From SAR116 cluster bacterium AG-447-C21 (lineage in GTDB: Bacteria > Pseudomonadota > Alphaproteobacteria > Thalassobaculales > Thalassobaculaceae), in assembly GCA_003212315.1 (NCBI GenBank), contig QCQB01000001.1, forward strand, positions 62,001-126,000: 64,000 bases of DNA, written 5' to 3'. Below, one piece after another: positions 36,229 through 45,831 of the stretch. Within the stretch, counting starts at the first letter, position 1; every line of letters begins with the position of its first letter. The position numbers and the translations under genes were made by a program. The notes under the pieces are model-generated. The model saw only the letters and a program-made list of their open reading frames with translations. It did no database searches and had not been told where the DNA came from.

Positions 36229-37005
36229 ATGAACAAAGGATCTAGGCGAAATCGCATCAAACAGATGCCCATTAGTGTAATAATACCTAACTTAATCACC
36301 GTAATGGCCTTGTGTTCTGGACTTACGGGAATCCGCTTTGCGTTACAGGATAGGTGGGAGTTTGCGATTGGTGCTATAGCATTAGCTGCAATCCTAGATA
36401 CGCTTGATGGCCGAATGGCACGGCTCCTAAAGGGACAAAGCAAGTTTGGTGCAGAGCTGGATTCGTTGTCGGATTTTATTAGTTTTGGCGTAGCGCCCGC
36501 CTTAATACTATTTTTTTGGAGCACCCAAAATATTCATGGAATTGGTTGGGCAAGTGTTTTGTTTTTTTCGACATGCATGGCCTTACGCTTAGCCCGGTTT
36601 AATACTCAATTGGAAGATCCAGATCCACCAGCATTCGCTTCTAGATTTTTTTCGGGCGTCCCGGCTCCCGCTGCTGCAGGTCTCGCTTGCTTTCCTGTTA
36701 TTATGAGTTTTGAAATCGAAGCGACAGTTATTAACCAACCTTACCTAATTTCCAGTTGGTTGGTTTTTGTTGGACTATTGATGGTGAGTAGCATTCCAAC
36801 TTTTTCTTTCAAAGGAAGTAAACTTCCAAGAAAAATGGTTATCCCTTTATTCGTGATAGCTGGATTATTTATCGCTTGCGTGTTAACGGAAACTTGGATC
36901 GCGTTGGCGATTTTAATCATAATATATTTTTTCACAATACCGCTGAGCATTATTTCCCACAAAAGATTGAGCGTAGCCCTGAGAAATAGCAACATAGAAG
37001 ACTAA
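36229..37005 (+). CDS. pssA: CDP-diacylglycerol-serine O-phosphatidyltransferase
   Basis: A 258-residue membrane enzyme of the CDP-alcohol phosphatidyltransferase family. The full motif D-G-x2-A-R-x8-G-x3-D-x3-D is present as DGRMAR, then G, D and D at about residues 60-82. It makes phosphatidylserine, the substrate of the preceding psd gene product. The ATG at 36229 is preferred over a TTG three bases upstream; AGGAA at 36214-36218 is a plausible leader. It is convergent with the RND gene. Confidence 0.95.
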   Translation: MNKGSRRNRIKQMPISVIIPNLITVMALCSGLTGIRFALQDRWEFAIGAIALAAILDTLDGRMARLLKGQSKFGAELDSLSDFISFGVAPALILFFWSTQNIHGIGWASVLFFSTCMALRLARFNTQLEDPDPPAFASRFFSGVPAPAAAGLACFPVIMSFEIEATVINQPYLISSWLVFVGLLMVSSIPTFSFKGSKLPRKMVIPLFVIAGLFIACVLTETWIALAILIIIYFFTIPLSIISHKRLSVALRNSNIED

Positions 37006-37057
37006 TTTATCAATCAAAAAGCTAGTATAGCAATTGGCTGATATCTTTGTTCTTCTG

Positions 37058-40000
37058 TTAGTTTTGTCTCCTCGATCTCGGAAACCGTTCTGCTCGCCAC
37101 GCTATTACGTTCGAACGCAGCATTAAAGCGCAGGGAGTAACAATTAAGGTTAGGACTGTAGCGAAGCTAAGGCCGAATACGATGGTCGTTGACAGTGAAA
37201 CCCACCATTGTGTTGATGGCGCTCCTACAGTTATTTCTCTTGTTAGGAAATCAATATTCGTTTGAAAAACCATTGGCATCAAGCCTAGTACGGTAGTTAT
37301 GGTCGTCAGCAACACTGGCCGTAGTCGTTGCGCCCCAGCCACAAGGATTGCCTGTTGAACTGAGATAGACGTGCGCTTGATATGATCGAAGGTGTCAATC
37401 AGCACTATATTATTATTAACTACAATGCCTGCCAAAGCGATAACACCGACTCCCGACATAACAATGCCAAATGGCTCTCCTGTAATGAGTAGCCCTAGAA
37501 AGACCCCAGCAGTCGACATTATAACTGCCGATAGTATCAAAAACGCACTATAGAAACTATTGAATTGCGTGACTAATATGATGGTCATAATAAATAACGC
37601 TGCAGCGAAGGCTTTTATGAGGAAACTCTTAGCCTGTTTTTGTTCAGCATCCTCCCCTTTAAATTGAATTCTTACAGATCTAGGAAGGTCTGCGGTGGTC
37701 AACCACTCTTTTATTTCTTTAGCTTTTGAGTCGGCGAGAATTCCAGGGGCAACATCAGCTTGAATAGTTTTGGTTCTAATAGATTGGACTCGTTTAATTA
37801 CACCAATTTTGGGTTTGGGGGACCACTTTATGAAGTTATCGATAGGGATAAGGCCTTTATTGGTTTTTATGCTAATTCTTTCATATTGATTAAGATTCCG
37901 ATAAGGTTTTGGGTATCTTATTACAACATCAATTTCTTCGTCGCTGACCTCCGTGCTGTAATCTGTTACTTTCAAACCCTTTGTGATGAGTTGCACATAA
38001 TTTCCAACGAGGGCTATATCGACTCCGAATTTTAACGCTTGAGTCCTATCGACAGTCAGCTGCCATTCAATTCCAGGTAAATCTCTATCATCTTCAATAT
38101 TAGTGAGACCTACCATGGTATTTAGATGGTTTCGAATAATCGAGGTGGCGTCATCTAGATCCGAAGTATTATCTGATTTAATCAATAATTTTAATGGTTT
38201 TCCCGTTGGTGGGCCTTTCTGTAATTCAACAAACTCAACTTTTATACCTGCATACTTTACCGAGCGTTTTTTGATTTCATCTAATATCGCTTTAGCTGGT
38301 CTGCGTTGGGTCCAATCTTTGAATTCAAGTTGAATGGTTCCAATAACATCCTTTGGTATATTCTGTCCTCCATCCTTAAGTTTGCCAACAAAGGTATAAA
38401 TTGATTTGAATTCATTAATATTTAAAACCTCTTTCTCAATATCGTAAACTAATTCGGCTTTTTCATCAGTTGATAAATTTCCGCGCGCATGGATATAAAT
38501 TTTTGCTGTGTCAGGTTCAATGTCTGGAAAAAACTCAACCCCGTTACCTTTGGTTATGTAAGTGTATTGAACAGTCACCAACGTTAGTATCGCAGTTATT
38601 ATAATTTTAAATGGATTTTGTAATGCGATTTCCAGCAATTGCACATAGGTTCGGGTAAGCCAGTTACTATTTTTTAATCCCTTGAAACTGTCACTTGCGA
38701 CATTACCGTTCTCCGAGTGGACCAACATATGAGACTTCCCAATTTTTATCCCAATAGTTGGAACAAAAATTAATGCCATGAAAAGTGATGAGGTTAATAT
38801 TGCTATCAATGTTATTGGCATAAACTTCATGAACTCCCCAACTATTCCGGGCCAAAATATCAAAGGCATGAAGGCGGCTAGGGTAGTGGCTGTGGAGGCT
38901 ACTATAGGACCAGCCATTCTTTTCGCTGCATTTAGATAAGCATCTTCCTGGGAAATGTGTTCCCTCATTTGACGATCTGCAAATTCTGTAACGACGATTG
39001 CCCCGTCAACCAACATTCCAACAGATAGGATCAGGCTAAAGAGCACGACTATGTTTATTGAAAAGCCTAGTGCTGCCAAGACTAAAATACCCATTAAAAA
39101 AGAACCCGGAATAGCTATGCCCACTAATAGTCCTGAGCGCCAGCCGAGTGCTCCCACAATTATAATCATGACTAATAATATCGCACTGATGACGTTATTC
39201 TGGAGATCTGTAAGCATGCGATGGATATGCAATGACCGGTCTTGTGAAAACGTTATCTTCACTTCTTGAGGCCAGCGTTTACTTTGTTCAGAAACTTTTT
39301 CTCTAACCCTTTGAATAGTATCAATTATATTGTAACCACCTCTTTTTGAGACTTCAACCCCTATCGACGGTTCACCAGATAGTCGGGCTATCGTATCTCT
39401 ATCCTTAAATGAACGCCTCACGGAGGCCACGTCGGCAATAGTTACTACAGCGTCGCCATTTACCTTTATTGGCTGACTTAAAATATCAGAAATATCTTGA
39501 TAAAGTCCTGGGACTTTTATCGGGAAACTACCATTCCCTGCATCTAGCTTGCCAGCTGCTACTAATAAATTTGAACGTGCAATAATCTGCAGTATACTTA
39601 TAGAATCTAGTCCATAGCTCTCCAGTAGTGCCGGGTCTATAATTATTTCAATCAGTTCCTTGCGATTTCCTGTAAGTTTAGCTTCCAGTACACTGCTGAT
39701 AGCGCCGATTTCATCGCTAAGCTTGCTTGCTAACGCTAATAGAGTGCGTTCGGGAAGGTTTCCAGATAGAGTGACGACCAAAACAGGGAATAAACTAAAG
39801 TTTATTTCTTTTATTTTTGGTTCTTTGGTTTCAGTTGGAAGACGGGTCTTAGCTAAGTCAACTTTTTCACGAACATCGGTTATTGCTTTTTTTGCATCAA
39901 AGCCGGCATCGAATTCTAGGACAAGACTGGCGCCACTTTCGTAGGCTGAACTGCGCATTTCTTTGACACCTTCAATACCACGGAGTGAGCTCTCTAGAGT

Positions 40001-40198
40001 TTGGAGTAATAATCGTTCGCTATCTTCTGGTGAAATCCCATCATGTTGAAGAAGAATATAGATCAAAGGGATATCAATATCGGGATCAGCTTCTTTTGGA
40101 ATATCTATATAGGCTACCGTCCCGGCGGTTAGTATCAGGATTAAAGCTAGAAGCGTTGTCCGGGATCGCGACAATGCTTTATTGATCATAGATTTCAC
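37058..40198 (-). CDS. RND-superfamily efflux transporter, HAE1/AcrB-like inner-membrane pump
   Basis: A 1046-residue RND protein with twelve expected helices in two halves and two large periplasmic domains. YIDIPKEADPDIDIP near the N-terminus and the DGAIVVTEFADRQM segment in the helical core are typical of AcrB/MdtB-like pumps. A GTG at 40198 starts the gene and overlaps the TGA of the adaptor gene by 4 nt. Substrates are unknown. No outer-membrane channel gene is in the window. Confidence 0.93.
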   Translation of the reverse strand: MKSMINKALSRSRTTLLALILILTAGTVAYIDIPKEADPDIDIPLIYILLQHDGISPEDSERLLLQTLESSLRGIEGVKEMRSSAYESGASLVLEFDAGFDAKKAITDVREKVDLAKTRLPTETKEPKIKEINFSLFPVLVVTLSGNLPERTLLALASKLSDEIGAISSVLEAKLTGNRKELIEIIIDPALLESYGLDSISILQIIARSNLLVAAGKLDAGNGSFPIKVPGLYQDISDILSQPIKVNGDAVVTIADVASVRRSFKDRDTIARLSGEPSIGVEVSKRGGYNIIDTIQRVREKVSEQSKRWPQEVKITFSQDRSLHIHRMLTDLQNNVISAILLVMIIIVGALGWRSGLLVGIAIPGSFLMGILVLAALGFSINIVVLFSLILSVGMLVDGAIVVTEFADRQMREHISQEDAYLNAAKRMAGPIVASTATTLAAFMPLIFWPGIVGEFMKFMPITLIAILTSSLFMALIFVPTIGIKIGKSHMLVHSENGNVASDSFKGLKNSNWLTRTYVQLLEIALQNPFKIIITAILTLVTVQYTYITKGNGVEFFPDIEPDTAKIYIHARGNLSTDEKAELVYDIEKEVLNINEFKSIYTFVGKLKDGGQNIPKDVIGTIQLEFKDWTQRRPAKAILDEIKKRSVKYAGIKVEFVELQKGPPTGKPLKLLIKSDNTSDLDDATSIIRNHLNTMVGLTNIEDDRDLPGIEWQLTVDRTQALKFGVDIALVGNYVQLITKGLKVTDYSTEVSDEEIDVVIRYPKPYRNLNQYERISIKTNKGLIPIDNFIKWSPKPKIGVIKRVQSIRTKTIQADVAPGILADSKAKEIKEWLTTADLPRSVRIQFKGEDAEQKQAKSFLIKAFAAALFIMTIILVTQFNSFYSAFLILSAVIMSTAGVFLGLLITGEPFGIVMSGVGVIALAGIVVNNNIVLIDTFDHIKRTSISVQQAILVAGAQRLRPVLLTTITTVLGLMPMVFQTNIDFLTREITVGAPSTQWWVSLSTTIVFGLSFATVLTLIVTPCALMLRSNVIAWRAERFPRSRRQN

Positions 40199-41295
40199 GA
40201 TTGTTTGCCTGAAGAGGTAGTTTCAGCAACTGCTTTAACGATTTGACCGTGCATCACAAATCCGTGGCCTGCCACTATTACGTTAGAAGGATCCGGTAGC
40301 CCGGTCACAAATGTTTTGTCTTCCGAACCTCCAACAATGGTAATTGGTTTAAACTGTACTCTCCTTTCTCCATTGATTATTTTCACCCCTAAATTGCCAT
40401 TCGAATCTAATGAAAACAATGATGGGGACAACTGGTGTGCTGGGGTCTCAGGCAGAGGTATTATCAACTCTGCCGTTATTCCCTCTGGTATCTGAGCTCT
40501 TGGATTTGGTGTCTCTAGCTCTACTTTAAACGTTCTGGTATCTCTTTGGGCCACTGGGCTTATAAATTGAATTCGTCCGGTTATTTTTTTTTCGTTTCTC
40601 AACTTAACTTCTGCAGATTGGCCCATTTTTATTTTTAGATAATCCCGTTCTGAGACGTAGGCCGTAATAAGGAGTGGGTCTAGATCGATCAACTCTGCGA
40701 CAGAGTGGGATTTGCTTAAAACGTCACCAATCTCCGCATGCTTTGCGCTTAAGATCCCAGAAAAAGGCGCACGAATATTGGTATATTCCAAATTGATCCT
40801 TATGCGTTCGGCAAAAGCCTTTGCTGCTTGTAAATCTGCAAAAGCCGCTGCATATTTGGTCTCAGCTTTGAACCCTTTTTGGGATAATTTTTTTGCGGCA
40901 GAAAATTCCAGCTCCCTTTGTTTTACTCGGGCTTTTGCTTCCTTAAGACGAAGAGGCAAATCCTCTGAATCAAGTAGGGCAATTATGTCTCCCTTATTTA
41001 CGCTATCGCCAGCCTTTTTTATTATCTTGGAAATTTTACCGGTAACTTGAGTGCGAATTATCACTGATCGTGATCTTTCTGTCTGCCCTGTAACGCGCAT
41101 ATGTGGAGTGTATGTTTGGGCTTTAAGGTGACGAATCCTTACGGTTACAAGTTCCTCGGATACATTTCTTTTCTGATTTTCTGTGAGTTCTTTTTGGGGG
41201 TTAGAATTATTGGCAAACTGGCCCGAAATTAACCAGCCGGCTGCCAGCACAGCAATGGTGATTGCAATAAGCAGAGATAGTTTGGATTTAATCAT
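40195..41295 (-). CDS. RND efflux periplasmic adaptor (membrane fusion protein)
   Basis: A 366-residue adaptor. A hydrophobic N-terminal anchor is followed by the lipoyl halves (VIIRTQVTGKISKI and YTNIRAPFSGILSAKHAEIGD), between which lies an alpha-hairpin, and then beta-barrel domains. It links the RND pump to an outer-membrane channel. ATG at 41295 is preferred over an in-frame TTG at 41310, since the membrane anchor follows directly. The stop overlaps the pump start, so the two are coupled. It is 122 nt downstream of the SDR gene on the same strand. Confidence 0.92.
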   Translation of the reverse strand: MIKSKLSLLIAITIAVLAAGWLISGQFANNSNPQKELTENQKRNVSEELVTVRIRHLKAQTYTPHMRVTGQTERSRSVIIRTQVTGKISKIIKKAGDSVNKGDIIALLDSEDLPLRLKEAKARVKQRELEFSAAKKLSQKGFKAETKYAAAFADLQAAKAFAERIRINLEYTNIRAPFSGILSAKHAEIGDVLSKSHSVAELIDLDPLLITAYVSERDYLKIKMGQSAEVKLRNEKKITGRIQFISPVAQRDTRTFKVELETPNPRAQIPEGITAELIIPLPETPAHQLSPSLFSLDSNGNLGVKIINGERRVQFKPITIVGGSEDKTFVTGLPDPSNVIVAGHGFVMHGQIVKAVAETTSSGKQS

Positions 41296-41417
41296 ATAAT
41301 TAGCGACCAAAATAAATAAGACAGATGGTATGGTAGCAACTTTGATATTAAGGCCTTTTAGATCATTTTGTAATTGAAGCCTAGTCGATCATTGCTGTTA
41401 TTAACGGTTTATTTTTT

Positions 41418-42110
41418 CTAAAAGGTTTCTAGCCAGGGCCTTAACTCAATCTCCCAGGACCACGAACTTCGATTCTGTCGATGGAATTGAAGATAGGTGT
41501 TTGCTATCGCTTCTGGGTCCAACATATTATCGTAACCTGGATCATTTCTTTCTGGCCTATGATCTGCTTTTATCCCGCCGTCTATAATAAAATGGCCTAT
41601 ATGTATGTTTTGTGGGTGTAGTTCTCTAGCAAGCGCCTGTGCCAAACCGCGCAGACCAAACTTTCCCATGGCAAATACAGAAGAATTTGCATATCCTTTT
41701 ACACTGGCTGAAGCACCTGTGAAAAAGATACTCCCACTGCCTCGCTTAACCATCCTTTTTGCCGCTTCCTGAGCCACCAGGAATGCTCCAAAACATGTTA
41801 TATTTATGGCTTTTTGAGTATCTTCGGGATCGACTTCAACAATTCCTCCACGAACGCGTGCCGAGGGATTGTATATTACTAGATCTGGAGTTCCCAAAGT
41901 TTTATCTAGTTTTTTAAATAATGTTTGAACTTGATTAATATTACTAGCATCACACGCGAAGACATCGACATTTGATGTTTCTGCTAAAGTTGCAAGCTTT
42001 ACAACATTGCGCGCTGCTATTGCTACTTTAAATTTATTCTTTAAAAGAAGATACGTTAAGGATGAGCTTAATCCGGGTCCTGCTCCTACTATCAAAGCTG
42101 TCTCTGTCAT
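41418..42110 (-). CDS. Short-chain dehydrogenase/reductase lacking the catalytic tyrosine
   Basis: A 230-residue Rossmann protein of the SDR fold. The nucleotide-binding loop is LIVGAGPGLSSSL, near the N-terminus, and IFFTGASAS carries the active-site serine. The usual YxxxK is F-A-M-G-K, so tyrosine is replaced by phenylalanine while lysine stays. A known set of atypical SDRs has this FAxxK form, and their reactions are poorly defined. ATG at 42110 lies 4 nt after the stop of the TPP enzyme; an in-frame upstream ATG would run 81 nt into that gene. It is clearly co-transcribed with it. Confidence 0.85.
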   Translation of the reverse strand: MTETALIVGAGPGLSSSLTYLLLKNKFKVAIAARNVVKLATLAETSNVDVFACDASNINQVQTLFKKLDKTLGTPDLVIYNPSARVRGGIVEVDPEDTQKAINITCFGAFLVAQEAAKRMVKRGSGSIFFTGASASVKGYANSSVFAMGKFGLRGLAQALARELHPQNIHIGHFIIDGGIKADHRPERNDPGYDNMLDPEAIANTYLQFHRQNRSSWSWEIELRPWLETF

Positions 42111-42114
42111 TCCT

Positions 42115-43767
42115 TTAGCCTTTCGTTCCGCGGGTTGCTGTTGGCCGAAGTAATTCGAATGGTTCTGGAAAGGCTTTGACAGGGACTTCAATGATGGTTG
42201 GTCGGTTTGCCGAAAAACCCTGTTCTAATGCAATTCTTAATTCGTTAGGGGTTTTCGCCCGAAGTCCCAATGCCCCAAAACTCTCTGTTAATTTAACAAA
42301 ATCTGGATTAGTGAATTGTGATGCAATAATTTTCCCATCATGTAATTCACGTTGCATACGAAGAACATTACCATACGCTCCATCAGAGAATACAATAGCC
42401 ACTAAATTTATGTTATGGTGAACAGCAGTTGCTATTTCGGGCATCGTGTACATGAATCCTCCATCGCCATTCACAGATACGACTGGTTTATCCGGATGGG
42501 CTACTTTGACGCCAAGGGCCGTCGCGTAACCATACCCGAGTGTTCCCTGATATCCTGGAGTTATCATCGACCTGGGTTTGTAAACTGGAAAGCCTACACG
42601 CGATACATACCCTACTTGAGTGAATTCATCGACGAATAAACCATTGTCCGGTAAAACATCCCGGATGGCTCGAAGCCATGCCATTTGCGGCCCTGCTTTT
42701 TCCTCCATTAGCCTTTGGGCCTGAGCCTTTAAGTTAAGCATTTCTTCTTCGCGAGATGTTCGTTTAAGATTATATTTATTTAGAGCATCAATGATTTTTC
42801 TAGTAGTAAATGCTGCGTCCGAAACGAGCCCAACGTCAGGTTTCATAATACGGTTTATCTCGGTCGGATCTATATCGACGTGTATGATTTTTAACGCATC
42901 GTCCATACCCCACGACATGCGTTCTGCCTGCATTCGGCACCCTATACTGATAGCAGCATCACAGTTTTTCCATAATATTGCACCTGCTGTATTAGTATGG
43001 GCGAGGTAGTGACGTTCATCTAAAATACCACGACCATTTTGATAGGATATTACAGGGGCTTGTAGCGTTTCAGCCAACGTCTTGATCTCTTGGCAGGCTT
43101 CATAAGCGCCGCCACCGACAAAAATCATTGGTTGTTGAGATTCTCCAAGTATTTTAGCAGCTTTTTCGACTAGCTCGGGATCAGGTAATGGAGCAGGACA
43201 ACCAGACGTTCTACTTCCTAAGGTTACTTCTGATTTTTTCCACATTATATCCATTGGTATTTCAAGCCCAACCGGCCGGGGGCGCCCGCTACGTAGTTGG
43301 CGAAAAGCTTCACTAATTTTCTGAGGAACTTCGGTAGGGTGATTTATTCTGGCAGAGTGTTTTGTTAATCCTTTCATTACTTCTAGCTGTTCCGGTATCT
43401 CGTGTAACATTCCGAAACCTTTATTTATCGAAGTTGAAGGGATTTGGCCCGTGATTGCTAATACACGCGTGTTACATGCATATGCTGTAGACAGGGCAGC
43501 GGTTGTATTAAGTATTCCAGGTCCGGGTACAACAGCGTAAGCGCCTACCTTTCCGGTGGATTGGGAATAACCGAAAGCCATATAGGCAACGCCCTGCTCA
43601 TGTCTTGAATTTAAAACTGATATCGCATTCCCGGAATCATGTAATGCGTTAAACATTGAATCAAGTTGGATGCCCGGCAGACCAAATACTGTATCGATAC
43701 CTTCAATAATGAGAGAACGGACTAGGGCGTCACCCCCGCTTAATTTTTCATTATTCTGGTGTTCCAT
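42115..43767 (-). CDS. TPP-dependent enzyme, acetolactate-synthase-like
   Basis: A 550-residue member of the TPP-binding decarboxylase superfamily. The glutamate that activates TPP fits E57 in SRHEQG. The TPP-magnesium motif is GDGG (434-437) with N467 downstream. The three-domain layout matches acetolactate synthase, benzoylformate decarboxylase and oxalyl-CoA decarboxylase relatives. The neighbours (SDR and AtuA-like proteins) suggest a catabolic rather than a branched-chain biosynthetic role, and no ilvN-type small subunit is adjacent. The substrate is unknown. Confidence 0.88.
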   Translation of the reverse strand: MEHQNNEKLSGGDALVRSLIIEGIDTVFGLPGIQLDSMFNALHDSGNAISVLNSRHEQGVAYMAFGYSQSTGKVGAYAVVPGPGILNTTAALSTAYACNTRVLAITGQIPSTSINKGFGMLHEIPEQLEVMKGLTKHSARINHPTEVPQKISEAFRQLRSGRPRPVGLEIPMDIMWKKSEVTLGSRTSGCPAPLPDPELVEKAAKILGESQQPMIFVGGGAYEACQEIKTLAETLQAPVISYQNGRGILDERHYLAHTNTAGAILWKNCDAAISIGCRMQAERMSWGMDDALKIIHVDIDPTEINRIMKPDVGLVSDAAFTTRKIIDALNKYNLKRTSREEEMLNLKAQAQRLMEEKAGPQMAWLRAIRDVLPDNGLFVDEFTQVGYVSRVGFPVYKPRSMITPGYQGTLGYGYATALGVKVAHPDKPVVSVNGDGGFMYTMPEIATAVHHNINLVAIVFSDGAYGNVLRMQRELHDGKIIASQFTNPDFVKLTESFGALGLRAKTPNELRIALEQGFSANRPTIIEVPVKAFPEPFELLRPTATRGTKG

Positions 43768-43908
43768 AGATATCGTCCTATTTCATAAACTTTTTGAAAT
43801 TAATCTGTTATTAAACTGGTTTTATTACAGAGACTTTTCTTACGGTTAGGTTTAGGTTTTTGAAAGCAAAATTATCTTGGATCTACCTATTTATTTTACA
43901 GTAATGTT

Positions 43909-44268
43909 TTACCCAGTGTTTTGAACTGTCAGCGTTACGGGGACTTCCACTAATAAGGTCAGCAGAAGAAATGAGAGAGTCTTTCCATGCTGATCAAGAT
44001 TTAAAGCACTATTGACCCCCCCTTCCAAGACATCATCTATAACAAAATTTAATGCGGGTAGGTTTGGTAATTCGTATCGGACTACTTTGCTAGCGCCTTT
44101 ATTTGAGAAAAGTTCTAATACTCGTTTTTCAGTAACTTGCTCCAGTAATATTTCATAGGTCGCGGCGCTGTATGGGATAAGACTGATATTCGAACGATTA
44201 CCCTTGTCCCCGGCCCTCGCATGAGCAATATCATGCAATCGTACTTTTTTCATATGTTCTAGTGTCAT
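43909..44268 (-). CDS. AtuA-associated small protein (AtuA ferredoxin-like C-terminal domain)
   Basis: A 119-residue protein. LHDIAHARAGDKGNRSNISLIPY and the RYELPNLPALNFVIDD-L-GGV segment match the small domain that is either fused to the C-terminus of AtuA-like proteins or encoded separately next to them. No cysteines suggest an Fe-S cluster; the fold name refers to its ferredoxin-like topology. Its ATG directly follows the TAA of the AtuA-like gene (TAAATG), so they act together. A second in-frame ATG lies at 44253. Confidence 0.85.
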   Translation of the reverse strand: MTLEHMKKVRLHDIAHARAGDKGNRSNISLIPYSAATYEILLEQVTEKRVLELFSNKGASKVVRYELPNLPALNFVIDDVLEGGVNSALNLDQHGKTLSFLLLTLLVEVPVTLTVQNTG

Positions 44269-45645
44269 TTAAGCGTAACCCGTCAAGAAATGGACTTTCG
44301 GCATAATTTTGTTCCGATCTACTAATATCGAAGCTGTTTGAACTTGATCCGTTAAATGCTGGCGAAAACCACCACCTGCTGCGGGGCCACTGCAATATAA
44401 GCTCAACATCTCCTGATTAACACGCTCAACTATTTCTTTATCATGGCCGCAGGTCGCGACCCGAATTCTGTAGTCTCCATCATCAGGGTATTTATGTGAA
44501 TTTGCAGTATCTTCATTATCACCAGAATGCACACTCACAGTCCCTACAATATCAAATCTAATGGGGTTATTTGTTTTAATATCGCGACATCGGCTTTTCA
44601 GTACATCGATAGCCAGTTGCGACCTTTTTAAAGCGTTAGGGCCGGCGTAACTCATTTCAGCTTCTCCCATCCAACCCCCATCTATACTCACTGTTGCTTT
44701 TAAAGTATCTGGTCTTTGTTTCCCGTGAGCTCCTGAGACTTTCACTCGGTCTGGCCCGACCTCTGCGACTCTCACCTTACTGATATCCAGTATAACATCA
44801 GCGGTGAAATAGTTCTCTGGATCGTGAATTTCATACAAAAGTTGTTCCTTCACTGTTTGTGCGGACACAAGCCCACCCGTATTATCGGCTTTTGTTATAA
44901 TTAAAGATCCGTCATTGGCAACTTCAGCAATTGGAAATCCCACATTCGCCAAATCTGGTACATCTTTATAACCGGGGTCAGCGAAGTAAGCTCCAGTGAC
45001 TTGGCCTCCACATTCTAAAAGATGGCCGGCCATCGTTCCTGTTGCTAAATTAATCCAGTCATCTTCGCCCCAACCAAATTCTTTTATCAACGGTCCAAGT
45101 ACTAGTGCTGGATCAGTGCATCTGCCAACTACCACTACATCTGCCCCTCTTGAGAGCGCCTCGGCTATTGGACGCGCACCAAGATAGACATTTGCCGCGA
45201 CTACCTCATTATCACCTATTTCCAACCCTTCGATGGTAGGATGGTTTTGAATATCTTGGCTCGACATGACCTGTAGTAAGTCATCTCCTTCAACAATCGC
45301 AATCTTAATGTTTTTACAACCGAGTTGGTCAGCGATTTCACTAATTTTCATCGCAGCACCTTTTGGGTTGGCTGCTCCAAAATTAGATACGATTTTGATA
45401 TCAGTTTCATAACATTTCTTCAGGATTGGCCGAAGATAGTTTTCTAGAAATGGGGAGTATCCGTGTGCGGGGTCCTTACGTCGGTGTTTCTGGGCCAAAG
45501 CTAATGTTCGTTCAGCTAATGTTTCAAAAATGAGATATTTTGGACCTTCTTTATTAGCAAGCGTTTCTACAACCGGTATTGCTGCATCTACACGGTCTCC
45601 TGAAAAACCAGCGCCGCAACCTATATTAACCACGGATGGAACCAT
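44269..45645 (-). CDS. AtuA-like protein (acyclic terpene utilisation family, DUF1446)
   Basis: A 458-residue protein. VNIGCGAGFSGDRVDAA at the N-terminus, IVSNFGAANPKGAA and VVVGRCTDPALVLGP are typical of the AtuA/DUF1446 family. AtuA is encoded in the acyclic terpene (citronellol) catabolic cluster of Pseudomonas, where its exact reaction is not settled. The usual C-terminal domain is absent here and supplied by the next gene. The other atu enzymes such as geranyl-CoA carboxylase are not in this window, so another substrate is likely. The gene starts with ATG at 45645 and is divergent from the VOC gene. Confidence 0.9.
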   Translation of the reverse strand: MVPSVVNIGCGAGFSGDRVDAAIPVVETLANKEGPKYLIFETLAERTLALAQKHRRKDPAHGYSPFLENYLRPILKKCYETDIKIVSNFGAANPKGAAMKISEIADQLGCKNIKIAIVEGDDLLQVMSSQDIQNHPTIEGLEIGDNEVVAANVYLGARPIAEALSRGADVVVVGRCTDPALVLGPLIKEFGWGEDDWINLATGTMAGHLLECGGQVTGAYFADPGYKDVPDLANVGFPIAEVANDGSLIITKADNTGGLVSAQTVKEQLLYEIHDPENYFTADVILDISKVRVAEVGPDRVKVSGAHGKQRPDTLKATVSIDGGWMGEAEMSYAGPNALKRSQLAIDVLKSRCRDIKTNNPIRFDIVGTVSVHSGDNEDTANSHKYPDDGDYRIRVATCGHDKEIVERVNQEMLSLYCSGPAAGGGFRQHLTDQVQTASILVDRNKIMPKVHFLTGYA

Positions 45646-45831
45646 TGTTTTTATCCCTATAGAAATAATAGTCTGCCTTTTCCAAATACATAAAACTCAA
45701 TATATGCCATCTAAATAGAAAAGAGTATCATCTATCCGGTCCATATCAATATTCAAAAATACTAGTTGAAAAGAAAAAATAGTGTATGCTCTCAACCTTA
45801 TTAAGCTTTATATTCTCATGGAGGCTCGGAA

